DNA from: Clostridiales bacterium
Lineage (GTDB): Bacteria > Bacillota > Clostridia > Christensenellales > Aristaeellaceae
Direction of reading: 5' to 3'
Length of the DNA: 64,000 nucleotides
Assembly (NCBI GenBank): GCA_012728815.1
Contig: JAAYEI010000032.1
Span: 1-64,000 of the forward strand
The notes under the pieces were generated by a model, which was given only the letters and a program-made list of their open reading frames with translations, did no database searches and was not told the DNA's origin. Both the position numbers and the translations under genes were made by a program. Below, in pieces: positions 26,471 to 34,389 of the stretch. Every line of letters begins with the position of its first letter. Position 1 is the stretch's first letter.

Positions 26471-27469
26471 TTAGCCCTTGCCCTGCTCCTCGCCCGACTG
26501 GGCGCCGGGATCGGCCGCGCGGGAGATCCCGTCGCGCATCTGGGTATCCGCCATGATGTTCTGCATCTGGTAGTAGTCCATCACGCCCAGTTTGCCGGTG
26601 CGCAGCGCCTCGGCCATGGCCAGGGGTACCTCGGCCTCGGCGGCGACCACCTTGGCGCGCATCTCCTGCACCTCGGCCTTCATTTCCTGCTCGCGCGCGA
26701 CCGCCATGGCGCGGCGCTCCTCCGCCCTGGCCTGGGCGATGCGCCGGTCGGCCTCGGCCTGGTCCATCTGCAGCTGGGCGCCGATGTTGCGCCCCACGTC
26801 CACATCCGCGATGTCAATGGACAAAATCTCAAAGGCCGTACCCGCGTCCAGGCCCTTGTTGAGCACGGTGCGGCTGATCAGGTCGGGGTTCTCCAGCACC
26901 TCCTTGTGGGTGGGTGAGGAGCCAATGGTGGTGACGATGCCCTCACCCACGCGGGCCATGACGGTCTCCTCCCCCGCGCCGCCCACCAGCTGCTGGATGC
27001 TGGTGCGCACGGTGACCCGGGCCTTGGCGCGCAGCTCAATGCCGTCCTTGGCGATGGCCGCGACCGGGGGTGACTCAATCACCTTGGGGATGACGCTCAT
27101 CTGCACCGCCTGCAGCACGTCGCGCCCGGCCAGGTCAATGGCGCAGGTCTGCTCAAAGGTCAGCTTGATGCCCGCCTGCTGGGCGGAAACCAGGGCCTTG
27201 ACCACGCGCTCGATGTTGCCGCCGGCCAGAAAATGCTTTTCCAGCTGGTTGACAGTGAGGTTCAGGCCTGCCTTGCTGGAGGTAATCAGCGCGTCCACCA
27301 GGCGCTGGGGCGAGATGCGGCGCAGCCGCATGCCAATCAGGGTGAAGATGGTCAGCGGCACGCCGGAGGCGCGGGCCCGGATCCACAGGCCGACCGGCAC
27401 ATAGCGGAAGAAGACCACAAGCAACAGGACTACGGCAACGATAACGATTCCCAACAGAATCTCCGGCAT
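26471..27469 (-). CDS. floA: Flotillin-like protein FloA
   Basis: 332-aa flotillin-like scaffold of functional membrane microdomains. It has an N-terminal hydrophobic hairpin ([18 protein letters not shown], residues 4-21), the SPFH/PHB-like core ([39 protein letters not shown]) and a charged coiled coil ([20 protein letters not shown]). Start 27469 (MPEILLG) follows AGGAGGG; a longer start is rejected. It lies 28 nt downstream of nfeD, its standard partner. The C-terminus [14 protein letters not shown] is hydrophilic and probably disordered. Confidence 0.95.
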   Translation of the reverse strand: MPEILLGIVIVAVVLLLVVFFRYVPVGLWIRARASGVPLTIFTLIGMRLRRISPQRLVDALITSSKAGLNLTVNQLEKHFLAGGNIERVVKALVSAQQAGIKLTFEQTCAIDLAGRDVLQAVQMSVIPKVIESPPVAAIAKDGIELRAKARVTVRTSIQQLVGGAGEETVMARVGEGIVTTIGSSPTHKEVLENPDLISRTVLNKGLDAGTAFEILSIDIADVDVGRNIGAQLQMDQAEADRRIAQARAEERRAMAVAREQEMKAEVQEMRAKVVAAEAEVPLAMAEALRTGKLGVMDYYQMQNIMADTQMRDGISRAADPGAQSGEEQGKG

Positions 27470-27497
27470 GGCAAACCCTCCTATACGGTCAAACTGG

Positions 27498-28004
27498 TCA
27501 AACATGGGCTGCTCCTTCTTCTACCAGTACCCGGCCGCCTTCAACTTCCTTGACGACCACCGTGGCGCCCTTTTCAATGAACTCACCGGCGGAGACCACA
27601 TTGAGGCGTTCGCCTTCAATGTCAATCATGCCGGCCGGGCGCAGGGTGGTCAGCACCACGCCCTGGCGGCCCAGAAAGCGCCCCAATTCCTCCACGGCGA
27701 TGAAGCCCTGGTCCCTGGATTGCGCGCCTTTCAAAATCAGGGGGGACCGTGACAGCTTGCCCCTGGAGGTCGAGCGCAGCGCCAGCGCGATGGCGACGCC
27801 CACCAGGCCAATCTCCACCGCGGCCACCGCCAGGGCGGGCAACAGGCCGTGACGGGTCCAGGCCAGGTAGACGCTGGCCAGCAGCAACCCAAAACCGGCG
27901 ATGCCGGGGACGCCAAAGCCGGGCATGAACACCTCCACCACCATCAGGCCTATGCCGATGATGGCGCAGATGATGATGGCCAGGTTTTCAGCAAGAAACT
28001 CCAT
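27498..28004 (-). CDS. nfeD: NfeD family membrane protein
   Basis: 168-aa short-form NfeD without the N-terminal ClpP-like protease domain. About three membrane segments occupy the first 75 residues ([20 protein letters not shown] is the start of the family pattern). A soluble OB-fold follows ([36 protein letters not shown]). Start 28004 is chosen over 28010 because GGAGGG is then 6 nt away. Short NfeD proteins are encoded with FloA and help organise flotillin assemblies, as expected for this operon. Confidence 0.93.
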   Translation of the reverse strand: MEFLAENLAIIICAIIGIGLMVVEVFMPGFGVPGIAGFGLLLASVYLAWTRHGLLPALAVAAVEIGLVGVAIALALRSTSRGKLSRSPLILKGAQSRDQGFIAVEELGRFLGRQGVVLTTLRPAGMIDIEGERLNVVSAGEFIEKGATVVVKEVEGGRVLVEEGAAHV

Positions 28005-28034
28005 GTGCATCCCTCCTCGTACATTATATACCCG

Positions 28035-28061
28035 TACGGGTCACCCTGTGACAGGTTCTCA
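28035..28061 (-). promoter_or_regulatory. Possible sigma-W/ECF-type promoter of nfeD-floA
   Basis: On the minus strand TGAGAAC (28061-28055), a 16-bp spacer and CGTA (28038-28035) closely match the sigma-W pattern TGAAAC-N16-CGTA. The spacer contains the palindrome GTCACCCTGTGAC (28040-28052), and CGTA is inside CCCGTACGGG. A TATAAT (28028-28023) also exists, but it would start the transcript almost on the ribosome binding site. Confidence 0.45.
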
Positions 28062-28089
28062 CCCCGGGGCAAAACAACCGCATGGGCCC

Positions 28090-28668
28090 TCAGCCGCCCG
28101 CGCCGGGCCTTGCCGCAAGCTGCGCCAGCCTGTCGCGCACCAGCTGCAAATCCTGCCAGGCCAGGCGCTTTTTGTCCGGGTCGCGCAGCAGGGCGGCCGG
28201 GTGGAAGGTGGCCATCAGGGAAAAGCCCTTGCGCTCCACCCACTGCCCGCGGAAGGTGGTGATGCGCTTGTCCTCCCCCAGCAGCGCGCGCAGGGCGCTG
28301 GCGCCCAGCAGCAGGATGACCGGGGGGCGGATCAGCCGGGTCTGCGCGCGCAGGAAGGGCAGGCAGGCCTGCGCCTCCTCCGGCAGCGGCGCGCGGTTGT
28401 TGGGCGGGCGGCATTTGACGATGTTGGTGATGAACACCTCGTCCCGGTTCAGGTTGATGGCCGCCAGCATCCGGGTGAGCAGCTGGCCGGCCGGGCCCAC
28501 GAAGGCCAGGCCCTGGGCATCCTCCTGCTGGCCGGGGCCCTCGCCAATGAGCATCAGGCGCACGGCCACGCTGCCCTGGCCGGGCACCTTGTTGGTGATG
28601 CCCCGCGCAAGCGCGCAGCGCTGGCAGGCCTGGATGTCCGCGTTGAGGGCTGACCAGGCGCTGTCCAT
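28090..28668 (-). CDS. Family 4 (Fe-S) uracil-DNA glycosylase
   Basis: 192-aa UDG. The four [4Fe-4S] cysteines of family 4 are present: C15 and C18 (QACQRCAL), C86 (NIVKCRPPNNR) and C102. The uracil-pocket motif is GEGPGQQEDAQGLAFVGPAG (about 43-62), and the late motif is FHPAALLR. It removes uracil from DNA after cytosine deamination. The gene starts one base after the upstream small membrane protein stop and has no clear ribosome binding site, so it is probably translationally coupled. Confidence 0.95.
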   Translation of the reverse strand: MDSAWSALNADIQACQRCALARGITNKVPGQGSVAVRLMLIGEGPGQQEDAQGLAFVGPAGQLLTRMLAAINLNRDEVFITNIVKCRPPNNRAPLPEEAQACLPFLRAQTRLIRPPVILLLGASALRALLGEDKRITTFRGQWVERKGFSLMATFHPAALLRDPDKKRLAWQDLQLVRDRLAQLAARPGAGG

Positions 28669-28669
28669 G

Positions 28670-28882
28670 CTATTGCAGGCGGGTGTTGATGAAGGTGAAG
28701 GTGTTGCTGATGTCGCGCAGCAGCCAGTTGACCAGGCTGAAGATGAGCAGCAGCGCGATCAGGATCACCACCACGCCCAGCACCACGCCCATGAAATCGC
28801 TCATGCCCGCGGCAAAGCGCAGGCGGTCCCGCCGCGCCTGCCGCTCCTCTTCCTTGATGGCGAAATAATCCTGTTGGTCCAT
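28670..28882 (-). CDS. Small single-pass membrane protein, unknown
   Basis: 70-aa protein, not recognised. It has a charged N-terminus (AIKEEERQARRDRLRFAAG) and one long membrane segment (MGVVLGVVVILIALLLIFSL, residues 31-50). The short outer end is NWLLRDISNTFTFINTRLQ. It is directly upstream of, and probably cotranscribed and coupled with, the uracil-DNA glycosylase. Consistent codon use in frame and tight spacing support a real gene. Confidence 0.72.
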   Translation of the reverse strand: MDQQDYFAIKEEERQARRDRLRFAAGMSDFMGVVLGVVVILIALLLIFSLVNWLLRDISNTFTFINTRLQ

Positions 28883-28952
28883 GTGCGCCTCCCAGCTACA
28901 GTGTACAGGGCATTGGTGGCGCGCGCAAGCGCTGAAATGCCCAAATCCAGCC

Positions 28953-28982
28953 TTGTTCTGTGGGACCGGGATGTGGTATTCT
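28953..28982 (+). promoter_or_regulatory. Promoter of the nucleotidyltransferase gene
   Basis: TTGTTC (28953-28958), an 18-bp spacer and TATTCT (28977-28982), with TGG extending the -10. It lies 30 nt upstream of the start codon. Confidence 0.6.
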
Positions 28983-29012
28983 GATGCAGATTTGTACTAG
29001 GAGGAGGAGAAG

Positions 29013-29932
29013 ATGAAGCGCGAACCTATCCTGGTGGTGATGGCGGCGGGGATTGGCAGCCGCTTTGGCGGGCTCAAGCAGATGACCCCCTTTGGCCTGC
29101 ATGGCGAAAGCCTGATTGATTACTCCCTGTATGACGCGCTGCGCGCGGGCTTCAAGCGCGTGGTGTTCATCGTGAACAACAAGATCAAGGATGACTTCCG
29201 CGAAATCGTGGGCAAAAACGTGGAGAACCGCATGGAGGTCCACTATGTCATGCAGGAGCTGGACAAGCTGCCCGGTGGCATGACGGTGCCCGAAGGCCGC
29301 GGCAAGCCCTGGGGCACAGCCCACGCCATCCTGTGCACCAAGGGGGTGGTGGACGCGCCCTTCTGTGCGCTGAACGGGGACGATTTTTACGGCCTGGACG
29401 CCATGACGCAGATTTACAGCTTCCTGAACGCCGGGCCGGAGGAAAACCACTACGCCATGGCCGGCTTTGAGCTGCAGAACACCCTGTCGGAGGCCGGCTA
29501 CGTTTCCCGCGGGGAATGCCAGGTGAACGCCCAGGGCTACCTGGACAGCATCGTGGAGCGGCTGCATGTCATCCCCACCATGGACGGGCCCATGTACACC
29601 CTGGACAAGCACACCTACACCCGGCTGCCGGCGGACACCACGGTGTCCATGAACATGTGGGCCTTCACCCCCGGGCTGCTGGACCACATTGAGCAGCGCT
29701 TTCCCGCCTTCTACCGCCAGGCCATGCAGACCACCCCCTCAAGGCGGAGTTCTACCTGCCCAACCTGGTGGGTGACTTGCTGGCGGATGGGCTGGTGAGC
29801 GTGAAGGTGCTGCGTTCCGGGGACCGCTGGTTTGGCGTGACCAACGCGTCGGACCGCCCGCTGGTGGAGGCCGCCCTGAGGGAACTGACCCAGGAGGGCA
29901 AGTACCCCGAAGGGCTGTGGCAGCAGCGCTAA
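29013..29932 (+). pseudogene. Sugar-phosphate nucleotidyltransferase, interrupted by a one-base frameshift
   Basis: The start is intact: GGAGGAGGAG precedes MKREPILVVMAAGIGSRFGG, the nucleotidyltransferase signature (G-rich loop, LKQMTPFG), and the acidic NGDDFYGLDAM metal site follows. At about 29736 the frame breaks: a run of five C leads into unrelated residues and a stop at 29798. With six C the frame continues as KAEFYLPNLVGDLLADGLVS to LWQQR and TAA at 29930-29932, giving about 306 aa. One missing base in a C-run could be a sequencing error or a true mutation. Typical products are NDP-sugars; the specific sugar is unknown. Confidence 0.85.
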
Positions 29933-29950
29933 GCCAACCTTGCTGAACAG

Positions 29951-29985
29951 AAAGCCCGCCAGGTCATAGTCACCCGGCGGGCTTT
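29951..29985. terminator. Hairpin terminator between convergent genes
   Basis: AAAGCCCGCC (29951-29960) pairs perfectly with GGCGGGCTTT (29976-29985) over a 15-nt loop. It lies 18 nt after the nucleotidyltransferase stop and 18 nt after the convergent DegV stop, so it can serve both strands. Both T tracts are short. Confidence 0.65.
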
Positions 29986-30002
29986 CGCTTGGGGGGCTTT
30001 GT

Positions 30003-30866
30003 TTACTTGGCCGGCAGCGCCTGCACCGCGATGCCAATCAGGCCAGGGCCTGTGTGCACACTGAGCGCGGGGCTGACGTCGGTGCTGATGAAGCGCTCGC
30101 AATGGGGCAGGCGGCGCTTGAGCTCGGCCATGACACGGGCCGCCTCATCCTTGGCGCTGCCATGGGCGACCGCCACCGCGAAGCGCACGTGCTTGCCTGC
30201 CTCCGTCACCACCAGGGAGATGGCCTTGGCCAGCGCCTGGGCGCTGCCGCGCACCTTCTCCACCGTTTCATAGATGCCGTCCTTGTTGCAGCTGATGATG
30301 GGGCGCAGCTTGAGCAGGCTGCCCACCAGGGCGGACACCTTGCCGATGCGGCCGCCCTTGGCCAGGTACTCCAGCGTGTCCAGGTAAAAGAAGATGCGCG
30401 ACCGGGCGATGCTGGTTTCCAGCTCCCTGAGCACTTCCTCAAGCGGGGCGCCGTCCCTGAGCATCTGCGCGGCCATCATGGCCTGCTGCCCGGCGCCAAT
30501 GCCGATGTTCCTGGTGTCCACCATGTGGTACCTGAGCTTGCCGAACTGCTGTGCCAGCATGGCCAGCAGGTTGTGGGTGCCCGACAGCCCGGTGGAGATG
30601 GTGATGATGAGCAGCTCCTCATAGCCCTGCCCATGGATGGCCTCAAAAAGGCTGTTGACCCGCTCGGTGCTGGGCAGCGAGGTTTTGGGCACCTCCTGGT
30701 CCAGGCGGGCATAGACCTGCTGGGGGGTGATGTCCAGCCTGTCCTCATACTCGCGGTCCTTGTAGATGATCTTCAGGGGCGCGACAAAGATGTTGTGCTC
30801 AGCCACAAAATCCGGCGGTACATCGCAGCCGGAATCCACCAGGATGGCGATTTTGTTCTGATTCAT
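30003..30866 (-). CDS. DegV family fatty-acid-binding protein
   Basis: 287-aa DegV/FakB-like protein. Family signatures are AILVDSGCDVPPDF (residues 6-19), TSLPSTERVNSLFEAI (about 63-78), ISTGLSGTHNL and the second-domain LEYLAKGGRIGKVSALVGSL. These proteins bind fatty acids and in several Firmicutes present them to the kinase FakA for phosphorylation; no fakA is near. Start 30866 has GGAGGG 5 nt upstream. It follows the TtcA-like gene after 39 nt and is probably cotranscribed. Confidence 0.92.
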   Translation of the reverse strand: MNQNKIAILVDSGCDVPPDFVAEHNIFVAPLKIIYKDREYEDRLDITPQQVYARLDQEVPKTSLPSTERVNSLFEAIHGQGYEELLIITISTGLSGTHNLLAMLAQQFGKLRYHMVDTRNIGIGAGQQAMMAAQMLRDGAPLEEVLRELETSIARSRIFFYLDTLEYLAKGGRIGKVSALVGSLLKLRPIISCNKDGIYETVEKVRGSAQALAKAISLVVTEAGKHVRFAVAVAHGSAKDEAARVMAELKRRLPHCERFISTDVSPALSVHTGPGLIGIAVQALPAK

Positions 30867-30905
30867 AGGGGCCCTCCGTTCATGAATAGTCAAAGTGTAT
30901 TGAAC

Positions 30906-31766
30906 TTAAAACAATCTGTCAACAAAATCCGCCTTTTGAATGCCCTCCCCCAGCCTGTCCATCAGGGTGGTCACAGGCGCGTCCAGCCCGTCCCGGTAGC
31001 CCAGCAGGGTGGCCAGGTTCACCCGGTCAGAGGAGGCGATGATGTTGTCCACGATGTTGGGCTGCTCCGCCTCCAGCATCGCCAGCAGGCGCTTGACCCG
31101 CGCCCGCTTGCCCCCGTCCCGGCTGCGGGTGACCCGGCAGGCGCAGGTGATGGGGGTGATGCCAGTGGTTGCGAGCCAGTTGCGGATGGCGCGCTCGCGC
31201 ACCTCATACAGGGGGCGGATCAGCTCCATCCCGGGGTAGTTCTCGCTTTTCAGCCGGGGCAGCATGGCGCTGAACTGCCCGCCATAGAGGATGCTCAGCA
31301 AGATGGTTTCCGCCGCGTCGTCCCGGTGGTGACCCAGGGCGATGCGGTTGCAGCCGCGCTTCTGCGCCTCCTTGTACAGATAGCCCCGGCGCATGGCCGC
31401 ACACACGTGGCAGGGGGAGGTGTCCACGGTGTCCACCACCTGGTAGATGTCCGTGTCAAACACCTCCGGGCTGATGCCCAGCGACCGCGCCGCGGCCAGC
31501 ACCCGCGCGCGGTTGTCCGGGCTGTAGCCCGGGTCCATGCTCAAATAGACCACCTCAAAGGGCACCGTGCTGTATTTCTTCAGCGTGCGCATGCACAGGG
31601 CCAGCAGCAGCGAGTCTTTGCCACCGGACAGACACACGGCAATCCTGTCCCCTGGCTGGGCCATGCGGTAGCGGCTGACCACCGACAGGAAGGGGCGCCA
31701 GATCTGCTTGCGGAAGCGGGTGGTCAGGTCGTGTTCGCGCTGGTCGCGCGGGGTTGGTTCGCTCAA
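30906..31766 (-). CDS. TtcA/TilS-family PP-loop tRNA-thiolation-like ATPase
   Basis: 286-aa PP-loop protein. The ATP motif is CLSGGKDSLLLAL (SGGKDS at 47-52). A CxxC pair follows (PCHVCAAMRRG) with a further cysteine pair (TCACRVTRS), as in TtcA proteins that carry an Fe-S cluster and add 2-thiocytidine to tRNA. ALGHHRDDAAETILLS is the second conserved block. A TTG start at 31766 is chosen: GGAGG lies 5 nt before it, whereas the upstream ATG codons lack a site and would lie in the promoter. Exact RNA target not provable here. Confidence 0.88.
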   Translation of the reverse strand: MSEPTPRDQREHDLTTRFRKQIWRPFLSVVSRYRMAQPGDRIAVCLSGGKDSLLLALCMRTLKKYSTVPFEVVYLSMDPGYSPDNRARVLAAARSLGISPEVFDTDIYQVVDTVDTSPCHVCAAMRRGYLYKEAQKRGCNRIALGHHRDDAAETILLSILYGGQFSAMLPRLKSENYPGMELIRPLYEVRERAIRNWLATTGITPITCACRVTRSRDGGKRARVKRLLAMLEAEQPNIVDNIIASSDRVNLATLLGYRDGLDAPVTTLMDRLGEGIQKADFVDRLF

Positions 31767-31787
31767 GCTGTCCTCCCTGCGTTGTTG

Positions 31788-31816
31788 TTCTTGGGCATGG
31801 ACTATCATGCTATAAT
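31788..31816 (+). promoter_or_regulatory. Promoter of the IMPase-PHP operon (extended -10)
   Basis: TTCTTG (31788-31793), a 17-bp spacer, and a perfect TATAAT (31811-31816) with TGC extension. It interleaves with the divergent TtcA-gene promoter, so the two may interfere. Confidence 0.65.
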
Positions 31817-31832
31817 GGGGCTGGTTCGTCAA
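31804..31832 (-). promoter_or_regulatory. Promoter of the ttcA-degV operon
   Basis: On the minus strand TTGACG (31832-31827), a 17-bp spacer and CATGAT (31809-31804). It overlaps the opposite-strand TATAAT. Confidence 0.5.
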
Positions 31833-31846
31833 TGAAAGGAGACAGC

Positions 31847-32638
31847 ATGCTGCAAGCGCTTGACCGCATCCTGAGGGATGCCGCACAGATTATGCTTCGG
31901 GAGCGGCCCGACAACATCACCAGCAAGGAAGGCCACGCCAATTTTGTGACCCAGGCCGACAGGAAGACGCAGGACGCCTTGCAGGAGCGGCTGCTGAAGC
32001 TGCTGCCTGGCAGCGTGATGTTTGGGGAGGAAAAGGAGAACGAGCCGCTGGGCGATGGCCCCACCTGGGTGGTTGACCCGATTGACGGCACCCTGAACTA
32101 CATCCACGGGCTGATGCACTCGGCCATCGCCGTGGCGCTGGTGGAAGGGCGGCAGGCCAGTCTGAGCGCGGTCTACAACCCCTACCGGGATGAGCTGTTC
32201 ACCGCGGAGAAGGGCCAGGGCGCCTTTTTGAACGGGCAGCCTGTGCGGGTGGCGGAGCACCCCTTCCCCCGGGCGCTCACCTTCTATGGCAGCTCCCCCT
32301 ATGACCCCAGCCTGGTCGAAGCCACCTTTGAGGCGGTCAAGGACCTGATGCACCAGACCGCCGACGTGCGCCGCTTTGGTTCCGCCATCCTGGACCTGGC
32401 CTACCTGGCCAGCGGCCGGGCGGACATCTTTTTTGAGTACTCCCTCTCCCCCTGGGACTACACCGCCGGCAAGCTGCTGGTGGAGGAGGCGGGCGGGGTG
32501 TTCCGCCTGCTGAACCTGCGCAATGACCAGCTGGATTATTCCAAACCGGCCGCGGTGTTCGCGGCCAACCCTGTCTGCGCGAAGGAAGCCCTGGCGCTGG
32601 TGGAGGGCCATTACCACCCCCGGGAGGACGGGAAGTGA
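31847..32638 (+). CDS. suhB: Inositol monophosphatase family phosphatase
   Basis: 263-aa Mg2+-dependent phosphatase of the IMPase/FBPase superfamily. Metal site residues are readable: GEEKENE (about 65-71), WVVDPIDGTLNYIHG (about 80-94) and the late SPWDYTAGKLLVEEAGG (about 204-220). Substrates in the family include inositol phosphates, 3'-phosphoadenosine 5'-phosphate and fructose bisphosphate; which applies is not clear. Start 31847 has AAAGGAG 5 nt upstream; the longer frame start is rejected. It overlaps the following PHP gene by 4 nt. Confidence 0.9.
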   Translation: MLQALDRILRDAAQIMLRERPDNITSKEGHANFVTQADRKTQDALQERLLKLLPGSVMFGEEKENEPLGDGPTWVVDPIDGTLNYIHGLMHSAIAVALVEGRQASLSAVYNPYRDELFTAEKGQGAFLNGQPVRVAEHPFPRALTFYGSSPYDPSLVEATFEAVKDLMHQTADVRRFGSAILDLAYLASGRADIFFEYSLSPWDYTAGKLLVEEAGGVFRLLNLRNDQLDYSKPAAVFAANPVCAKEALALVEGHYHPREDGK

Positions 32639-33462
32639 TCCACCTCTCCTCCCCCCATGTGCATACCCCCTACTGTGACGGGCAGAGCACGGCGGAGGAA
32701 ATGGTGCGATCGGCGCTGCGCCTGGGCTTTGTCAGCCTGGGCTTTTCCAGCCACGCAAGGCAGGATTTTGACCTGAAGTACGCGCTGAGCGAGGAAGGCG
32801 AGCGGGCTTACATCCGGGAAATCCGCGGGCTGCAAACCCAGTACCGCGGCCGCATCCGCCTGTGGCTGGGCATGGAGCGGGATTTCCTGTCCCTCTCGCA
32901 GCGCGGGCCCTATGACTATGTGCTGGCTTCCGTGCACTATGTGACCTGTGGGGCGGGCACCCGGGTGGCGGTGGACGGGCCGCCACAGCTGATTCAATCC
33001 TGCATCCGCGAGGGGTTTGAGGGGGACGGCCTGGCCTTCGCCGAGGCCTATTACAAAACGCTGGGCGGCTACATCCGTGACTACAGGCCCGACATCATCG
33101 GCCACCTGGACTTGCTGGTCAAGCACAACGCGCAGCACAGCTTCTTTGACACCAGCCACCCGCGCTACATTGCCGCGGCCCGGGGCGCGATGGCGCAGGC
33201 CATCCAGGGCTGCAGCCTGATGGAGGTGAACACAGGGGCCATCGCGCGCGCCGGTGCCCTGGCGCCCTACCCGGCCCTGCCGCTGCTGCGTTACTGGAAA
33301 AGCCTGGGCGGCCAGGTCATCCTGGCCAGCGATTGTCACCACGCCAGCCAGCTTGACGCGGGATATGAACAAGGCGAAGCCCTCATCCGCGCGGCAGGCT
33401 ATCAAAAAGCCGCCATCCTGGGGCGGCATGAGGAGCTGTTTGAATGGTGTGAGCTGGCCTAA
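32635..33462 (+). CDS. PHP-domain histidinol-phosphatase family protein (HisK/HisJ type)
   Basis: 275-aa PHP phosphoesterase. Metal-ligand motifs are in order: SPHVHTPYCDG (residues 6-16), GFSSHA, LGMERDFL, LASVHYV (about 98-104), IIGHLDLLVKHN and ASDCHH (near 234-239). In Firmicutes such proteins dephosphorylate histidinol phosphate in histidine synthesis. No other his gene is in the window, so another phosphoester substrate remains possible. GTG start with GGGAGG 7 nt upstream, overlapping the IMPase stop. Confidence 0.85.
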   Translation: MIHLSSPHVHTPYCDGQSTAEEMVRSALRLGFVSLGFSSHARQDFDLKYALSEEGERAYIREIRGLQTQYRGRIRLWLGMERDFLSLSQRGPYDYVLASVHYVTCGAGTRVAVDGPPQLIQSCIREGFEGDGLAFAEAYYKTLGGYIRDYRPDIIGHLDLLVKHNAQHSFFDTSHPRYIAAARGAMAQAIQGCSLMEVNTGAIARAGALAPYPALPLLRYWKSLGGQVILASDCHHASQLDAGYEQGEALIRAAGYQKAAILGRHEELFEWCELA

Positions 33463-33938
33463 TCGGCTGTGGGCAACTGCCCCACGCGCGCTTCCCGCGC
33501 CGCGATCAGCGCGCGCAGGCGCTCGCCGCGCTGCCTGACCCGGTAGGCGGTGAGCATGCTGCCGCGGTACTTGTCCAGCATCACCCGCACCCCCACGGCA
33601 ATGGGCAGGGCGGGCAGCGCCCCCAGGCCAGCCGCCATCGCGGCCGCGCCTGCGGCCAGGCCCGCGCCGGTCTTGACCGCGCGGTAGGAGCCGTCCTGCA
33701 GGGCGGCTTTTTGGGTTTTGCGCCCCAGCACCACCTTCCCCTGCTCGGTGACGGCGATGACCGCAAAGGGCAGGCCCAGGCTGAGGCTGCCCATGAGCTC
33801 GCTGAGCAGGCCGCTGTCCTCCATCAGCCCCAGGCTGACGGACACCTCATCCAGGTGGCTCAAGGCAGTGGTGATGCCATCCGTCAGCGTGGCGCGGCTG
33901 CGGCTGCGATAGGTTTTCAACAGCTCTTCGTAGGTCAT
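33459..33938 (-). CDS. Unknown protein with a Gly/Ala-rich membrane-active segment
   Basis: 159-aa protein, not recognised. The N-terminal half is amphipathic (YEELLKTYRSRSRATLTDGI). The middle holds LGLPFAVIAVTEQGKVVLG and then a Gly/Ala-rich hydrophobic hairpin (TGAGLAAGAAAMAAGLGALP, about residues 90-109). The end is basic and helical. It starts one base after the coiled-coil gene stop and ends on the convergent PHP gene, with a 4-nt overlap. It is the last gene of a four-gene operon with PRPP synthetase. Function unknown; a peripheral membrane role is possible. Confidence 0.65.
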   Translation of the reverse strand: MTYEELLKTYRSRSRATLTDGITTALSHLDEVSVSLGLMEDSGLLSELMGSLSLGLPFAVIAVTEQGKVVLGRKTQKAALQDGSYRAVKTGAGLAAGAAAMAAGLGALPALPIAVGVRVMLDKYRGSMLTAYRVRQRGERLRALIAAREARVGQLPTAD

Positions 33939-33939
33939 G

Positions 33940-34386
33940 CTACCTCACAATGGCGCGGATCAGGGTGGCAATGATCCAGGAGGCGCCGATGATGGCCGCC
34001 AGCCAGGTCGCCTGGCGCAGGATGCTGGCCAGGCCGGACTGCCCCTTGCGGCGGCGCTCCTGCGCGGAAGTGAGCGCCTCCACTTTTTTGTTCAGCTCGT
34101 GAAGCTGCTTGTCCAGCTCGCGCTGGCGGGCCGCCAGCTTGTCCTGCTCCTCCCCCTGCACCTTCAGGGCCGTTTCAAGCGCCTGCTGGTCAGCGGACAG
34201 GCCTTCGGCCACCACCACCATGTCCCGGGTGAAGTCCTCCACCAGGCGGGGCAACTCCTTGCCGGTGATGGAATCCATGGCGCTTTGCAAAAAGTCCTTG
34301 GACTTGTCCAGCAGGCCCTGCTTGCGGAGGGTCTCCTGCGCGGGCAGCTGCTCCCCCGCGCCAACATCCTGCCTGTGATTGTCCAT
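33940..34386 (-). CDS. Coiled-coil protein with C-terminal membrane anchor
   Basis: 148-aa protein, not recognised. Its polar N-terminus is followed by a helical region and a heptad-rich coiled coil (about residues 65-115, for example LAARQRELDKQLHELNKKVE). A C-terminal membrane segment WLAAIIGASWIIATLIRAIV ends the protein, so it is tail-anchored. It starts 3 nt after the PRPP synthetase stop, so it is probably coupled. The pairing with the Gly/Ala-rich protein downstream suggests a membrane-associated module of unknown role. Confidence 0.7.
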   Translation of the reverse strand: MDNHRQDVGAGEQLPAQETLRKQGLLDKSKDFLQSAMDSITGKELPRLVEDFTRDMVVVAEGLSADQQALETALKVQGEEQDKLAARQRELDKQLHELNKKVEALTSAQERRRKGQSGLASILRQATWLAAIIGASWIIATLIRAIVR

Positions 34387-34389
34387 CGC

